DNA from: Saccharothrix sp. ST-888
GTDB lineage: Bacteria; Actinomycetota; Actinomycetes; Streptomycetales; Streptomycetaceae
Direction of reading: 5' to 3'
Length of the DNA: 48,205 nucleotides
Assembly (NCBI RefSeq): GCF_000955975.1
Contig: NZ_JYJF01000049.1
Location: 1 to 48,205 of the forward strand
A program made the translations under genes and the position numbers. A model generated the notes under the pieces. That model saw only the letters and a program-made list of their open reading frames with translations. It ran no database searches and was not told where the DNA came from. Position 1 is the stretch's first letter. Every line of letters starts with the position of its first letter. Of this stretch, positions 35,748-44,102 are shown in pieces.

Positions 35748-36764
35748 ATGGCTGCAACAGCAGGAGCGGTGGAACTCGAGGTGGACGGCCGGACGGTACG
35801 GCTCTCCAACCCCGGCAAGGTGTACTACCCGGCGCGGGGCTTCACCAAGCTGGACGTCGCCCGGTACTACCTGGCGGTCGCGCCCGGAATCCTGCGCGGG
35901 CTGCGCGAGCGGCCGACCACGCTGCAGCGCTTCCCCGACGGCATCGAGGGCGAGTTCTTCTACCAGAAGCGCGCTCCCAAGAACGTCCCCGACTGGCTCC
36001 CGACCGCGCGGATCGCCTTCCCGAGCGGACGTACGGCGGACGAGATCTGCCCCACCGAGCAGGCCGCCGTGCTGTGGGCCGCGAACCTGGGCTGCCTGAC
36101 CTTCCACCCGTGGCCGGTCCGCCGCTCCGACACCGAGCACCCCGACGAGCTGCGGATCGACCTCGACCCGCAGCCCGGCACCGACTTCCGGGACGCCGTC
36201 CGAGCCGCTCACGAACTGCGCGGCCTGCTGGACGAACACGGGCTGCGCGGCTGGCCCAAGACCTCCGGCGGGCGCGGGCTCCATGTGTACGTGCCCGTGG
36301 AGCCGCGCTGGACCTTCACCGACTGCCGGCATGCGGTGATCGCCCTCGGACGGGAACTGGAACGGCGCATGCCCGGCCGGGTCACCACCGCCTGGTGGAA
36401 GGAGGAGCGCGGCGAGCGCATCTTCGTCGACTACAACCAGATGGCCCGCGACCGCACCATCGCCTCGCCCTACTCCCTGCGCGCCCGGCCGGAGGCCACC
36501 GCCTCGGCCCCGCTGCGCTGGGAGGAGCTGGACGAGGTCGCACCGACCGACTTCGACCTGCGCACCCTGCCCGAGCGGTTCGCCGAACTGGGCGATCTGC
36601 ACGCCGGCTTGGACGACCACGCGTTCTCGCTGGACTCGCTCCTCGAACTGTCCGCTCAGCAGGCCCGCGACCACGGCGTCGGCGACCTCCCCTACCCGCC
36701 GGACCACCCCAAGATGCCCGGCGAACCCGCCCGGGTCCAGCCCAGCCGGGCGCGCAAGCACTGA
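35748..36764 (+). CDS. ligD: LigD-type NHEJ polymerase/primase domain protein
   Basis: This 338-residue archaeo-eukaryotic-primase-fold polymerase fills gaps at double-strand breaks. The catalytic Asp pair is in LRIDLDPQPG (Asp138, Asp140) and the third Asp in ERIFVDYNQMARDRT (Asp228). These positions nearly match those of the Mycobacterium LigD polymerase domain. A conserved His lies in TSGGRGLHVYVPV and the N-terminus has LSNPGKVYYPARGFTKLDVA. There is no ligase or 3'-phosphoesterase domain, so LigD is split into separate genes here. No ku gene is visible in the window. Confidence 0.94.
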   Translation: MAATAGAVELEVDGRTVRLSNPGKVYYPARGFTKLDVARYYLAVAPGILRGLRERPTTLQRFPDGIEGEFFYQKRAPKNVPDWLPTARIAFPSGRTADEICPTEQAAVLWAANLGCLTFHPWPVRRSDTEHPDELRIDLDPQPGTDFRDAVRAAHELRGLLDEHGLRGWPKTSGGRGLHVYVPVEPRWTFTDCRHAVIALGRELERRMPGRVTTAWWKEERGERIFVDYNQMARDRTIASPYSLRARPEATASAPLRWEELDEVAPTDFDLRTLPERFAELGDLHAGLDDHAFSLDSLLELSAQQARDHGVGDLPYPPDHPKMPGEPARVQPSRARKH

Positions 36765-36980
36765 GGGCGGGGCGGTCGGGGGGCTCGGCCGGTGGGGCGT
36801 GGCCGGCAGGGGCCGTGGACGGGATCAGGCGAGGTCGGTGCGCAGGTCGATGATCCGGGTCGCACCGCGTGCGCGCACACGCCTCGGTGCCACCGAGCCG
36901 AACGTCCCGCAGCAGCACCCGCAAGTCCTCATTCCGTAGGCGGCACCGAACACCACCGGATCGCATCACCTGATCGCACC

Positions 36981-37658
36981 TCAGATTTCGCAGAGCGCCG
37001 CGATCTCGGCGGCCGACCAGGAACCGGCCGCGCCGGGACGGGTGCTCAGGTAGTCCGCGATCCGCGCCAGGTCCCAGCCGTGGGCCTCGGTGAGACCGGC
37101 GGCGAGATGGCGCAGGTAGGCGGCCGACGGGCGGTTCAGCTTCGCACGGGCCCGTCGCCAGGACACCGTGCAGGTCAGGATCGGATAGCCGTCCAGCGCG
37201 CCCGGGCACACCAGGATCTCGTAGCGGCCGGGCCCCAGCTCGGCATGGCCGTCGGTCAACGCGCCGCTCAGCTCGAGATCCGTCCCCGGACTGCGGCGCA
37301 TCTCCTGGGCGACGATGTCCGAGAACTGGCTCACCGTCAGCAGATAGGCCCGGGCGGGCATCTCGCCGCCACGCAACGGGTCGAAGAAACCCATGCCTCC
37401 CGTCCAGGTGCGCGACTCCAGTGCGAAGTACAGCTCCCCGCGCAGCAGGATCGGCGTCGCGCGTTCGGGACCGCTCCTGTCGCGGCACCCCGGGTAGATC
37501 CGCGTCGTGCCGGGTGGACAACCTCCCGTCAGGTAGTAGGCGAGCCGGGCGAGGTGCATGTTCGAGCCGTACGCCGCGTACCAGACCCGCTCGGGGTGTG
37601 GGTGCACGGTACCTGCGGTCAACGGCTCCGGCCGGACGGGATCACGCGGACTCGGCAT
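36981..37658 (-). CDS. GGCT-like (gamma-glutamylcyclotransferase-fold) protein
   Basis: This 225-residue protein opens, after ~25 disordered residues, with VWYAAYGSNMHLARLAYYL, the Y-G-S-N signature of the gamma-glutamylcyclotransferase/AIG2-like fold. GGCPPGTTRIYPGCRDRSGP and FDPLRGGEMPARAYLLTVSQ follow. Streptomyces homologues are often annotated, probably wrongly, as histone deacetylase. The C-terminus (SAAYLRHLAAGLTEAHGWD) is helical and unrelated to that activity. The ATG at 37658 is preceded by TATCCT at 6 nt, a leaderless-type start. The substrate is unknown. Confidence 0.75.
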   Translation of the reverse strand: MPSPRDPVRPEPLTAGTVHPHPERVWYAAYGSNMHLARLAYYLTGGCPPGTTRIYPGCRDRSGPERATPILLRGELYFALESRTWTGGMGFFDPLRGGEMPARAYLLTVSQFSDIVAQEMRRSPGTDLELSGALTDGHAELGPGRYEILVCPGALDGYPILTCTVSWRRARAKLNRPSAAYLRHLAAGLTEAHGWDLARIADYLSTRPGAAGSWSAAEIAALCEI

Positions 37659-37664
37659 GCGCCG

Positions 37665-37670
37665 AGGATA
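37665..37670 (-). promoter_or_regulatory. -10 box of leaderless GGCT-like gene
   Basis: TATCCT on the minus strand, 6 nt before the ATG at 37658. Confidence 0.45.
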
Positions 37671-37903
37671 GCCCGGGGCCTCCGGGCTCCTCCGGAAGAT
37701 CCCTGGAAGATCGCCGGAACGGGTCCGGAAATCCGCACAGGAGCTCTCGGAAGAGCTTTCGGACGTGCCGTCCGCGGCGGGCTTCGGGAGCGGCGGAGCA
37801 CGGGCGGAGACCGATGGAGGGCGTGATCGAATTTCGGTCGGAACGGGCGGCAACCTGATCGATGCGGGTGGTGGTCTGGAGGGGTGAAAGGGGGTGCGCC
37901 TGG

Positions 37904-38452
37904 ATGCGCGCGGAAGACGAGACAGAGTTCAGGGAGTTCGTCCAGGGGCGGTGGCCGTCCCTGGTGCGGACGGCCTATCTGCTCACGGGGGATCGTCACT
38001 ATGCCGAGGACGTGGCCCAGACCGCGCTCGCCAAGGCGTACGCGTCCTGGCACCGGGTCCGGAGCAGCGACAACCCGGATGCGTATCTGCGCCGGATCCT
38101 GGTGACCAGCAACGCCAACCGGTTCCGCAAACGGCGGCCCGTGGAGTTCCCGACCGAGACGCTCCCGGACCGGCCCCACCACGGCGAGAGCGATCCCAGT
38201 GCACGGCTGGACCAGCGGCAGGTCCTGCTGGCCGCGCTGGCCGAACTGCCCGCCCGGCAGCGCGCCGTGGTGGTCCTGCGGTACTGGGAGGACCTGTCCG
38301 AGGCCGAGGTCGCCGCGACCCTCGGCTGCTCGGCCGGGACCGTCAAGAGCCAGGCGTCGAAGGGGCTCGCGAAGCTCCGGACCCACCCCCAACTGGCCGA
38401 CCACACATGGCAGACCACCCGACCGGAGGTGCTCAATGGCAGACTTCGATGA
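37904..38452 (+). CDS. ECF RNA polymerase sigma factor, SigE family
   Basis: This 182-residue sigma factor has region 2 at ~8-75 (REFVQGRWPSLVRTAYLLTG, AEDVAQTALAKAYASWHRV) and region 4 at ~115-170 (LAALAELPARQRAVVVLRYW, LSEAEVAATLGCSAGTVKSQ). This is the short actinobacterial SigE-type ECF. The ATG at 37904 has AAGGGGG at suitable distance; an ATG at 37862 is in frame but has no ribosome-binding site. A GGAAC (37840-37844), typical of ECF -35 elements, lies upstream and could indicate autoregulation, but no convincing -10 was found. It overlaps the next gene by 17 nt. Confidence 0.92.
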   Translation: MRAEDETEFREFVQGRWPSLVRTAYLLTGDRHYAEDVAQTALAKAYASWHRVRSSDNPDAYLRRILVTSNANRFRKRRPVEFPTETLPDRPHHGESDPSARLDQRQVLLAALAELPARQRAVVVLRYWEDLSEAEVAATLGCSAGTVKSQASKGLAKLRTHPQLADHTWQTTRPEVLNGRLR

Positions 38453-39587
38453 GACCGATCTCCAACTGACACTCACCAACCAGGTGAACAACCTGACCGT
38501 AGGACCCGCGCCGTTCGAGGCGATCGTGCGCGAGGGCGGCAGGATCCGCCGTCGCCGCTACGCCACCAGGGCCGCTCTCACCCTGGGCGTCGCCGGGGCG
38601 ATGGTCTCGGGCCTGATCCTCGTGCAGTCCGCCGCAGGGCGGCCCTCGCCCACCACTCCGACCGGGCCCGGGCCTGCTGCGGAAGTACCTGCGGTGTCCA
38701 CTGGACCGACGGGAGCCGGGCTGGCCGGCACTGGCGGCACGGCCGGCCGGACCGGACTGACCCAATCGCCCGCGACGAAGGAGGACTTCCGGCCTGCCCA
38801 GGACTTGCCCGGCGTACCGAACGACGTCCTGGCCGCCACGGTCAAGGGGCCTGCCTCGGGGGTCGAGGGCCAGGTGCTGGTGTGGCTGCCCCCGCAGTAC
38901 GACGACCCGGCCTACCAGGGCCGTACGTTCCCCGTCATCGAACTTCTGCCCGGGTTTCCGGGTTCGCCTGCGGCGTGGTTCGGCGCGATGCAGGCTTCGG
39001 AGCAACTCAAGGGACTGATCGCCGACCACGGATCCCAGCCGTTCATCCTGGTGGCGCCCCAGACCAGCCTGTCCAAGACGGAGGACCCCGGCTGCGCCGA
39101 CGTCCCGGGCAAGGTCAAGGCCGAGACCTGGCTGACGCAGGACGTGCCGCAGCTGGTACTGAACGACTTCCGCGCCGACCCGGCCGCCGAACGCTGGTCG
39201 GTGGCCGGCTACTCGGCGGGGGCACACTGCGCCACCCGGCTGGGCATCGGGCACCCCGATCGGTTCCACGCGGTGGTGGGGATCTCCGGGTTCAACGATC
39301 CTGGTACGGAGTCGAGTTCGGTCGTCGCCAAGGACCCGAAGCTGCGGGAGTCGGCCAACCCGCTGAACATGCTCAGGAGTGCGGCGCAGCCCCCGCATGT
39401 CAGCCTCTACGAGGCCGGCGCCGCGCACGACGGACTTGAGGACGCGGAGGCGCTCAAGGACGCGGCCACATCGCCGACCACCGTGACCGTGGTGAAGAAC
39501 ACCGCGAGCCATACCCTCCAGAGCTGGCGTGGGATGGTTTCGGACGCGCTGCGCTGGCTCTCCCAGCAGACGCCCGAGCAGCGCTGA
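38436..39587 (+). CDS. Membrane-anchored alpha/beta-hydrolase with anti-sigma-like N-terminus
   Basis: The 383-residue product has a cytoplasmic N-terminus (1-45, FDETDLQLTLTNQVNNLT ending in an RIRRRR stop) and one membrane helix (~46-65, ALTLGVAGAMVSGLILVQS). A Pro/Thr/Gly-rich linker (~66-125) leads to an extracellular putative-esterase domain. This has the nucleophile in VAGYSAGAHCATRLG (Ser260), an acid around Asp332/Asp336 and the base in NTASHTLQSW (His359). GGAGG precedes the ATG inside the sigma gene, so the two are coupled. The position and N-terminus are those of an anti-sigma or sigma-partner protein, but the sensor part is an enzyme. No zinc anti-sigma HxxxCxxC motif is visible. 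Confidence 0.8.
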   Translation: MADFDETDLQLTLTNQVNNLTVGPAPFEAIVREGGRIRRRRYATRAALTLGVAGAMVSGLILVQSAAGRPSPTTPTGPGPAAEVPAVSTGPTGAGLAGTGGTAGRTGLTQSPATKEDFRPAQDLPGVPNDVLAATVKGPASGVEGQVLVWLPPQYDDPAYQGRTFPVIELLPGFPGSPAAWFGAMQASEQLKGLIADHGSQPFILVAPQTSLSKTEDPGCADVPGKVKAETWLTQDVPQLVLNDFRADPAAERWSVAGYSAGAHCATRLGIGHPDRFHAVVGISGFNDPGTESSSVVAKDPKLRESANPLNMLRSAAQPPHVSLYEAGAAHDGLEDAEALKDAATSPTTVTVVKNTASHTLQSWRGMVSDALRWLSQQTPEQR

Positions 39588-39788
39588 CAGCACCGACAGC
39601 ACCGACAGCACGTCATACCAGCCGGACCACCTCCCGGACCGTCGAAGCGGCGGCCGGAGCGGCGCCCGGATCGGGATCTGGTTCGCCGACCGGGCAGGCC
39701 CTCTCCCCTGTCGCCGGGCCGTCGGACCTCCCCACCGCCCGGCTGAGCCACCCCGTCCACCCCGTCCGGCAGCCACCGAGGCAAGCCG
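39588..39788. other. Intergenic region with a short tandem repeat
   Basis: Right after the esterase stop, a 9-bp unit (ACAGCACCG) repeats three times within 39588-39612. The remainder is featureless GC-rich DNA before the promoter of the acetyltransferase gene. Confidence 0.4.
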
Positions 39789-39794
39789 TAGGGT
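39789..39794 (+). promoter_or_regulatory. -10 box of leaderless GNAT gene
   Basis: TAGGGT, 6 nt, then the ATG at 39801. Confidence 0.45.
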
Positions 39795-39800
39795 GAGGGC

Positions 39801-40439
39801 ATGCTGGAGAAGATCTTGGCGGAGGCCGCCGACGGACTGTTCCCACCTGCCGACGGATCGGTCACGGTGGTGCCGCAGCCGAACGAGCGCGAGGCCGGAG
39901 TGATCGCGTTCAGCGCCCATGCCGTGGTGTTCACGGAGGAGGACCCGGCCTGGATCCGGGAGAGCATCGCAGCCTCCCCGGCCGATCCGCTGGCCGCGCC
40001 GATGTCCCCGTTCTTCCTCAGCGCCTTCGCCGAGCGGACCGGCCGTGTGATCAACACCATCGATCTGCTGACCGTGGCCGACCGGCTGCCCGGTGAACCA
40101 CCGCTCCCCATGCAGCCGATCGAGGATCACGAGCACCCGCGCATCGTCCGTGCCCTGCTCTTCCGCGACGACGTCCGAGCCTGGACCACGCCCGGCGGAG
40201 TGCTGGTGCTCGGACGCGGCGTGGCCGGGCGGTGGGAGGCGGCGATCGAGGTCGACCCGCAGGCCAGGGGACGGGGGCTCGGCCGGGCACTGGCGGTGGC
40301 GGCGCGCCATCTGCTGCCGGAGGGCGAGCACCTCTGGTCGCAGCAGAGCCCGGGCAATGCGACCAGCGTCCGTACGTTCCAGGCCGCCGGGTACCGCCCG
40401 GTCGGCAGCGAGGCTCTGCTGGTGCACCGCACCGGCTGA
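39801..40439 (+). CDS. GNAT-family N-acetyltransferase
   Basis: This 212-residue protein has a C-terminal GNAT core. The beta4 strand WEAAIEVDPQARGRGLGRAL contains the acetyl-CoA pyrophosphate loop (Q/R-x-x-G-x-G/A). It is followed by helix 3 and the strand 5-helix 4 region SPGNATSVRTFQAAGYRPVGS. The first 100 residues are a lineage-specific domain (HAVVFTEEDPAWIRESIAAS, PFFLSAFAERTG). The acceptor substrate is unknown. It is monocistronic by its leaderless-type promoter. Confidence 0.88.
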   Translation: MLEKILAEAADGLFPPADGSVTVVPQPNEREAGVIAFSAHAVVFTEEDPAWIRESIAASPADPLAAPMSPFFLSAFAERTGRVINTIDLLTVADRLPGEPPLPMQPIEDHEHPRIVRALLFRDDVRAWTTPGGVLVLGRGVAGRWEAAIEVDPQARGRGLGRALAVAARHLLPEGEHLWSQQSPGNATSVRTFQAAGYRPVGSEALLVHRTG

Positions 40440-40639
40440 GGTGCCGGGTGGGACTGCTGCACTGCCGGGGCGCTGTCCAGGACTGGTCATGACCTGACCT
40501 CACAAGACGGGAGCGTGACAACGGAACCGTGATGACGGAGCAGGGCCTGGCGAGTGGAGCCGTGGTCCTGCAGGCCGACGAGGGCTGCGGGCCCCCGGCC
40601 GGAGCCGAAGGGTGAGCAGAGCGCCCGGCGCCCGGCGCC
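40440..40639. other. Intergenic region between convergent genes
   Basis: A 200-nt stretch without a supported gene. The GCGCCCG unit is repeated near 40621-40637. No strong terminator hairpin was found. Confidence 0.3.
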
Positions 40640-41935
40640 CTACGGGATGAAGGTGCCCGGCGCGGTCGCGGGCCGGTCGAACAGTCCGCTGTCGCGGTGC
40701 TTCAACGAGCGGTCGAAGAAGCCCGCGAGGTAGGTCTGTTGAGCGGCCAGCACCGGACCAGGAGCTGCCCAGCCGATGTCGTCCTGGACGGTCTCGGTGG
40801 GCAGCCCGGTCTGCCGGGCGATCTGCGGGATCAGCTGCTCGGCGTCCGTGAAGGAGCCGTGCTTGGTGCCGCGCAGGTGCAAGTCCCGGTGCCAGCCCGG
40901 GGTGTTGTCCCAGAACGCCTCCCAGGAACGGAAGGTGTGGTGGTCGCTGGCCTGACTGCCCATCAGCAGAAAGGGTCGGTCGAGCCCGTCCACCGCGACC
41001 GGGGCGAGATTGGGGCCGCCGTCGTCCTGGTTGTTGCCGAGCGGGCCGTCCATGTTGACCCCGGCCCTGATCCGCCTGTCGTCGTGCATGGTCTCGGCAG
41101 CCGTGAAGCCGCCCGCCGAGTGGCCGAACATGCCGATCCGGCTCAGATCCGCGAGCTTGGCCAGATCCGGCGGAAGAGTGCCGGGGGTGGCCAGTCGGTC
41201 CAGTACGAAGCGGGTGTCGGCGACCCGGGTGTCCACGGTCTTCTGCGCCAGCGCCGGTATGCCGCCGTCCCGGATCGTCTTCTCGATCAGCTCGTCGGTG
41301 AAGATCGTGGTACGCACCGAGCCGTCCGGGAAGCGAACCGCCGGGGACTCGTAGGTGTGGTCGATGGTCACCACCACGTAGCCCCGGCTCGCGAGATCCT
41401 CGACCAGGGTGGTATCCCAGGAGGCCGGATCTCCGGCGCCCGGGGAGTACAGCACCACCGGCAACGGCCCGCCACCGGTGTCGGCCGGTGCGCCCTGGTG
41501 GGCGTGGGTGAGTGTGGCTCCCCAGTCCACCGTGTCGACCGGGATCCCGTAGTTCCGGTGGCCCGTGAACGTGTCGAACGCGGCGGCCACCCCCGGGGCG
41601 AGCTGCGGGACGAGCGGGTGACCGTCCGTCTGCACGGCGGGATAGACCACGTTGACCATCAGCTCACGGTGGGGAACCGTACTGACCCAGGGATCGGGCC
41701 GGGAGGTGTCGACCAGATGCAGCGAGACCGTGCCGAGTCGGTGCGGACCGGTGGGCGGCGGCAGGGTGAGCCCGGCCCGCTGCGCCGTGGCCGGCGTCGC
41801 TGCGGCAGCCGACGCGGCCGGGGCAGCGGGCGTCGCAGGGGAAGCGGCAGCCGGGACTGCGGAGCCCGCGGTGAGGGCCGCCGGAGCGGCGAGCGAGAGA
41901 ACCAGGGCGGAGGGCAGGATCAGCTTTCGGATCAT
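40640..41935 (-). CDS. Secreted PAF-acetylhydrolase-like lipase/esterase
   Basis: This 431-residue alpha/beta-hydrolase has a signal peptide (MIRKLILPSALVLSLAAPAA, Ala-rich cleavage region) followed by an Ala/Pro-rich stretch. The mature part contains LPVVLYSPGAGDPASWDTTL (oxyanion region), GYVVVTIDHTYES and the nucleophile elbow GMFGHSAGGFTAAE. A late LRGTKHGSFTDAE holds the likely catalytic His. The order and spacing match the platelet-activating-factor acetylhydrolase/plasma-lipase family used by Streptomyces as extracellular lipases. The ATG has CAGACT 7 nt upstream. It is convergent with the GNAT gene. Confidence 0.87.
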   Translation of the reverse strand: MIRKLILPSALVLSLAAPAALTAGSAVPAAASPATPAAPAASAAAATPATAQRAGLTLPPPTGPHRLGTVSLHLVDTSRPDPWVSTVPHRELMVNVVYPAVQTDGHPLVPQLAPGVAAAFDTFTGHRNYGIPVDTVDWGATLTHAHQGAPADTGGGPLPVVLYSPGAGDPASWDTTLVEDLASRGYVVVTIDHTYESPAVRFPDGSVRTTIFTDELIEKTIRDGGIPALAQKTVDTRVADTRFVLDRLATPGTLPPDLAKLADLSRIGMFGHSAGGFTAAETMHDDRRIRAGVNMDGPLGNNQDDGGPNLAPVAVDGLDRPFLLMGSQASDHHTFRSWEAFWDNTPGWHRDLHLRGTKHGSFTDAEQLIPQIARQTGLPTETVQDDIGWAAPGPVLAAQQTYLAGFFDRSLKHRDSGLFDRPATAPGTFIP

Positions 41936-41942
41936 GGCATCC

Positions 41943-41948
41943 AGTCTG
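41943..41948 (-). promoter_or_regulatory. -10 box of leaderless lipase gene
   Basis: CAGACT on the minus strand, 7 nt before the ATG at 41935. Confidence 0.35.
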
Positions 41949-42020
41949 CCGACCCGTCGTCAGACGATCGATAGTGCAGACACCACTCTTCTCCGTACGG
42001 TCCGCACCACCCTGCGGGCC

Positions 42021-43208
42021 CTACCGGAGTACGGGCGCGGTCGCGCTGACGATGCTCACCGCGTGGGCGATCTGAGCGTCCGTCAGGTCGCCACGGGCGG
42101 TCAGGCGGAGGCGGGAGATGCCGTCCGGGACGGACGGGGGACGGAAGCAGCCGACCGCGAGCCCGGCGGTCCGGCAGTCGGCGGCCCACTGGACGGCGGC
42201 CTCCGGCCCCGGGGCGCGGACCGAGACGACTGCGGCGTCCGGCACACTCGCCTGCAGTCCGGCAGCGGTGAGCCGGTCCGCCAGGGTGCGGGCGACCTCG
42301 CGGGCGCGGTCGGCGCGCTGCGGCTCGGCGCGCAGCAGGCGTAGCGCCCCGAGGGCGGCGCCGACGGCGGCAGGGGCGAGGCCGGTGTCGAAGATGAAGG
42401 TGCGGGCGGTCTCGGTGAGGTGCCGGATGACCCGCCGGGGCCCCAGCACCGCACCGCCCTGGGAGCCGAGCGATTTGGAGAGCGTGGCCGTGGCGACCAC
42501 GTCCGGCTGCCCGGCGAGCCCCACGGCGGCCGCCGCACCGCTGCCGCCGGGACCGAGTACGCCCAGCCCGTGCGCGTCGTCGATCACCAGCGCGGCGCCG
42601 TGCGCACGCGCGGCGGCGGAGAGCCCGGCGAGCGGGGCCGCGTTGCCGTCCACCGAGAAGACGGAGTCGCTGACCACCAGCGCCCGCCGGTGGGAACGGC
42701 CGGCGAGCACCTCGGCGACGGCCGCCGGGTCGCTGTGCGGGGCGCGGTGGACGTCGCTGCGGGAGAGCCGGCAGCCGTCGATCAGCGAGGCGTGGTTGTA
42801 CGCGTCGGAGACGATCAGCGTGTCCGGGTCGGTGAGCGCGGTGAGGGCCGCGAGGTTGGCCGCGTACCCGGAGGAGAAGACCAGCGCCGCCTCGAAGCCG
42901 CAGAACTCGGCCAGTTCCTGCTCCAGTTCGCCGTGCAGCGCGGTGGTGCCCGTGACCAGGCGGGAGCCGGTGGAGCCGCCGCCCCAGCGCAGCGCGGCGT
43001 CGGCGGCGGCCCGGGTGACGGCGGGGTGGTGGACCAGGCCGAGGTAGTCGTTGCTGGCCAGGTCCAGTACCGGATCCTCTGCTGGACGGCTGCGCAGGGT
43101 ACGGGTCAGCCCGGCTCGGGCACGGAGCTCGGCCGCCTCGTCGAGCCAGTCGAAGACGGCGTCGGGAGCGAGGACCTGCTGCTGCTCGGGCGCGGAGGAC
43201 GTGACCAT
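42021..43208 (-). CDS. bioF: 8-amino-7-oxononanoate synthase
   Basis: This PLP-dependent alpha-oxoamine synthase condenses pimeloyl-thioester with alanine in biotin synthesis. The 395-residue protein shows LASNDYLGLVHHPAVTRAAA, GSTGSRLVTGTTALHGELE, VSDAYNHASLIDGCRLSRSD and VIDDAHGLGVLGPGG. The Schiff-base lysine lies in TLSKSLGSQGGAVLG (Lys245). It is distinguished from kbl by the G-S-R-L-V-T-G-T segment and the absence of tdh. No bioA, bioD or bioB is adjacent, so its pathway partners must lie elsewhere, or it may make another oxoamine. The ATG at 43208 has CAGAGT 7 nt upstream. Confidence 0.88.
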   Translation of the reverse strand: MVTSSAPEQQQVLAPDAVFDWLDEAAELRARAGLTRTLRSRPAEDPVLDLASNDYLGLVHHPAVTRAAADAALRWGGGSTGSRLVTGTTALHGELEQELAEFCGFEAALVFSSGYAANLAALTALTDPDTLIVSDAYNHASLIDGCRLSRSDVHRAPHSDPAAVAEVLAGRSHRRALVVSDSVFSVDGNAAPLAGLSAAARAHGAALVIDDAHGLGVLGPGGSGAAAAVGLAGQPDVVATATLSKSLGSQGGAVLGPRRVIRHLTETARTFIFDTGLAPAAVGAALGALRLLRAEPQRADRAREVARTLADRLTAAGLQASVPDAAVVSVRAPGPEAAVQWAADCRTAGLAVGCFRPPSVPDGISRLRLTARGDLTDAQIAHAVSIVSATAPVLR

Positions 43209-43215
43209 GGTCCGC

Positions 43216-43221
43216 ACTCTG
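43216..43221 (-). promoter_or_regulatory. -10 box of leaderless bioF
   Basis: CAGAGT on the minus strand, 7 nt before the ATG at 43208. Confidence 0.35.
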
Positions 43222-43682
43222 TCATCCCCGGCACCGGCCGGGCAATGTGCGCCTCCGCACAGGCCCGGACACGCCGCCGCACCAACCCCGTGAGCCTCGG
43301 ACGTGCTGACGGCTCGGGCCGCGGGCACTGAGTACGCACCAGCCGCCGGGCACCCTGTGGCAACCTTCCTGCCTCCCCTGCCTGCGAGAGCTCGTTCGGC
43401 GCTCCGGGACTCCCCGTGCGGTCCGCACCGCCGGAGGCGCGGGCCATGGTCCGTCCGAGTTGCGTGGATCACGTCCGCACAGCGGCGGCGATTCGCCGGC
43501 TCCTGGCCGCCGGTGGCGAGACGCTCGCGAACGGAGCGCGGCAAGTCGCAGGTCCCCCCTCTCTCGACCGTCGCCAATTCCCCGGCCTGCCTGCGACGGA
43601 GGGCTGGCGCAGACCGGCCCGCACCGCCACCATGAGAGGCGCGGGAACATCCCCGGCGTCGTCGACGCGGAACGTCGCATCG
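43222..43682. other. Long intergenic stretch without a supported gene
   Basis: About 460 nt on which several frames are open by GC bias but none has a start signal or a recognisable product. It holds the presumed promoter of bioF at its left end and the upstream region of the small membrane protein at its right. I see no strong hairpin or repeat. Confidence 0.4.
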
Positions 43683-43964
43683 ATGGCCAACGGCCCGACC
43701 AAGAACACGGCCTGGCGCCGCACCAGCAAGTTCAAGGCCGGGGCGTCGGGATGGCGGGTCCTCACCTCGGTCCGGGTGGAACTCACCCTCGCACTGGTCC
43801 TGACCGCCGCCGCGATCGGCGCCATGGCGTCCGACAGCTCCGGATTCCTGCTGCTCATCGGGGCCATCTTCAGCCTGAAGTCGATCGTCTACTACGCGGC
43901 GGTCGGCATCGCCTTCCTCGCCGAACGCGATCTCCGACGAGCCGCCGCCGTGGCGTCCAGCTGA
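43683..43964 (+). CDS. Small two-helix membrane protein of unknown function
   Basis: This 93-residue protein has a basic N-terminus (NGPTKNTAWRRTSKFKAGAS), a hydrophobic helix (VELTLALVLTAAAIGAMAS), a second helix (FLLLIGAIFSLKSIVYYAAVGIAFL) and a charged tail (AERDLRRAAA). I do not recognise the family. An in-frame ATG at 43632 would add 17 residues; neither start has a clear Shine-Dalgarno, so 43683 is chosen because it gives a compact protein. The gene lies between bioF and pucR on the plus strand. Confidence 0.55.
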   Translation: MANGPTKNTAWRRTSKFKAGASGWRVLTSVRVELTLALVLTAAAIGAMASDSSGFLLLIGAIFSLKSIVYYAAVGIAFLAERDLRRAAAVASS

Positions 43965-44047
43965 TCCCGCCGCTCCGGACCGGGGCCGGGCCGGCGGCAC
44001 ACACCGGAGCGGAATGCCCGTCCCCGCCCTCTCACTTCCGCGCGCAA

Positions 44048-44053
44048 TACGCT
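44048..44053 (+). promoter_or_regulatory. Candidate -10 box of the PucR gene
   Basis: TACGCT sits about 50 nt before the preferred GTG start, leaving a short leader that includes two purine-rich Shine-Dalgarno-like runs. Confidence 0.35.
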
Positions 44054-44102
44054 CTAGACTCCCGCTCCACCGAAAGGGGAGATCTTGCGAGCGGGAGACC
44101 CT

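Noticed and set aside
36825..36932. 35-codon Cys-rich minus-strand frame beginning M-R-T-C-G-C-C-C
   Set aside because: It has no Shine-Dalgarno and no -10 box at leaderless spacing, and no known family fits; it could be chance in the gap next to the polymerase gene.
40532..40615. 27-codon plus-strand frame between the GNAT and lipase genes
   Set aside because: Start signal is weak and the peptide is unremarkable; too short to support.
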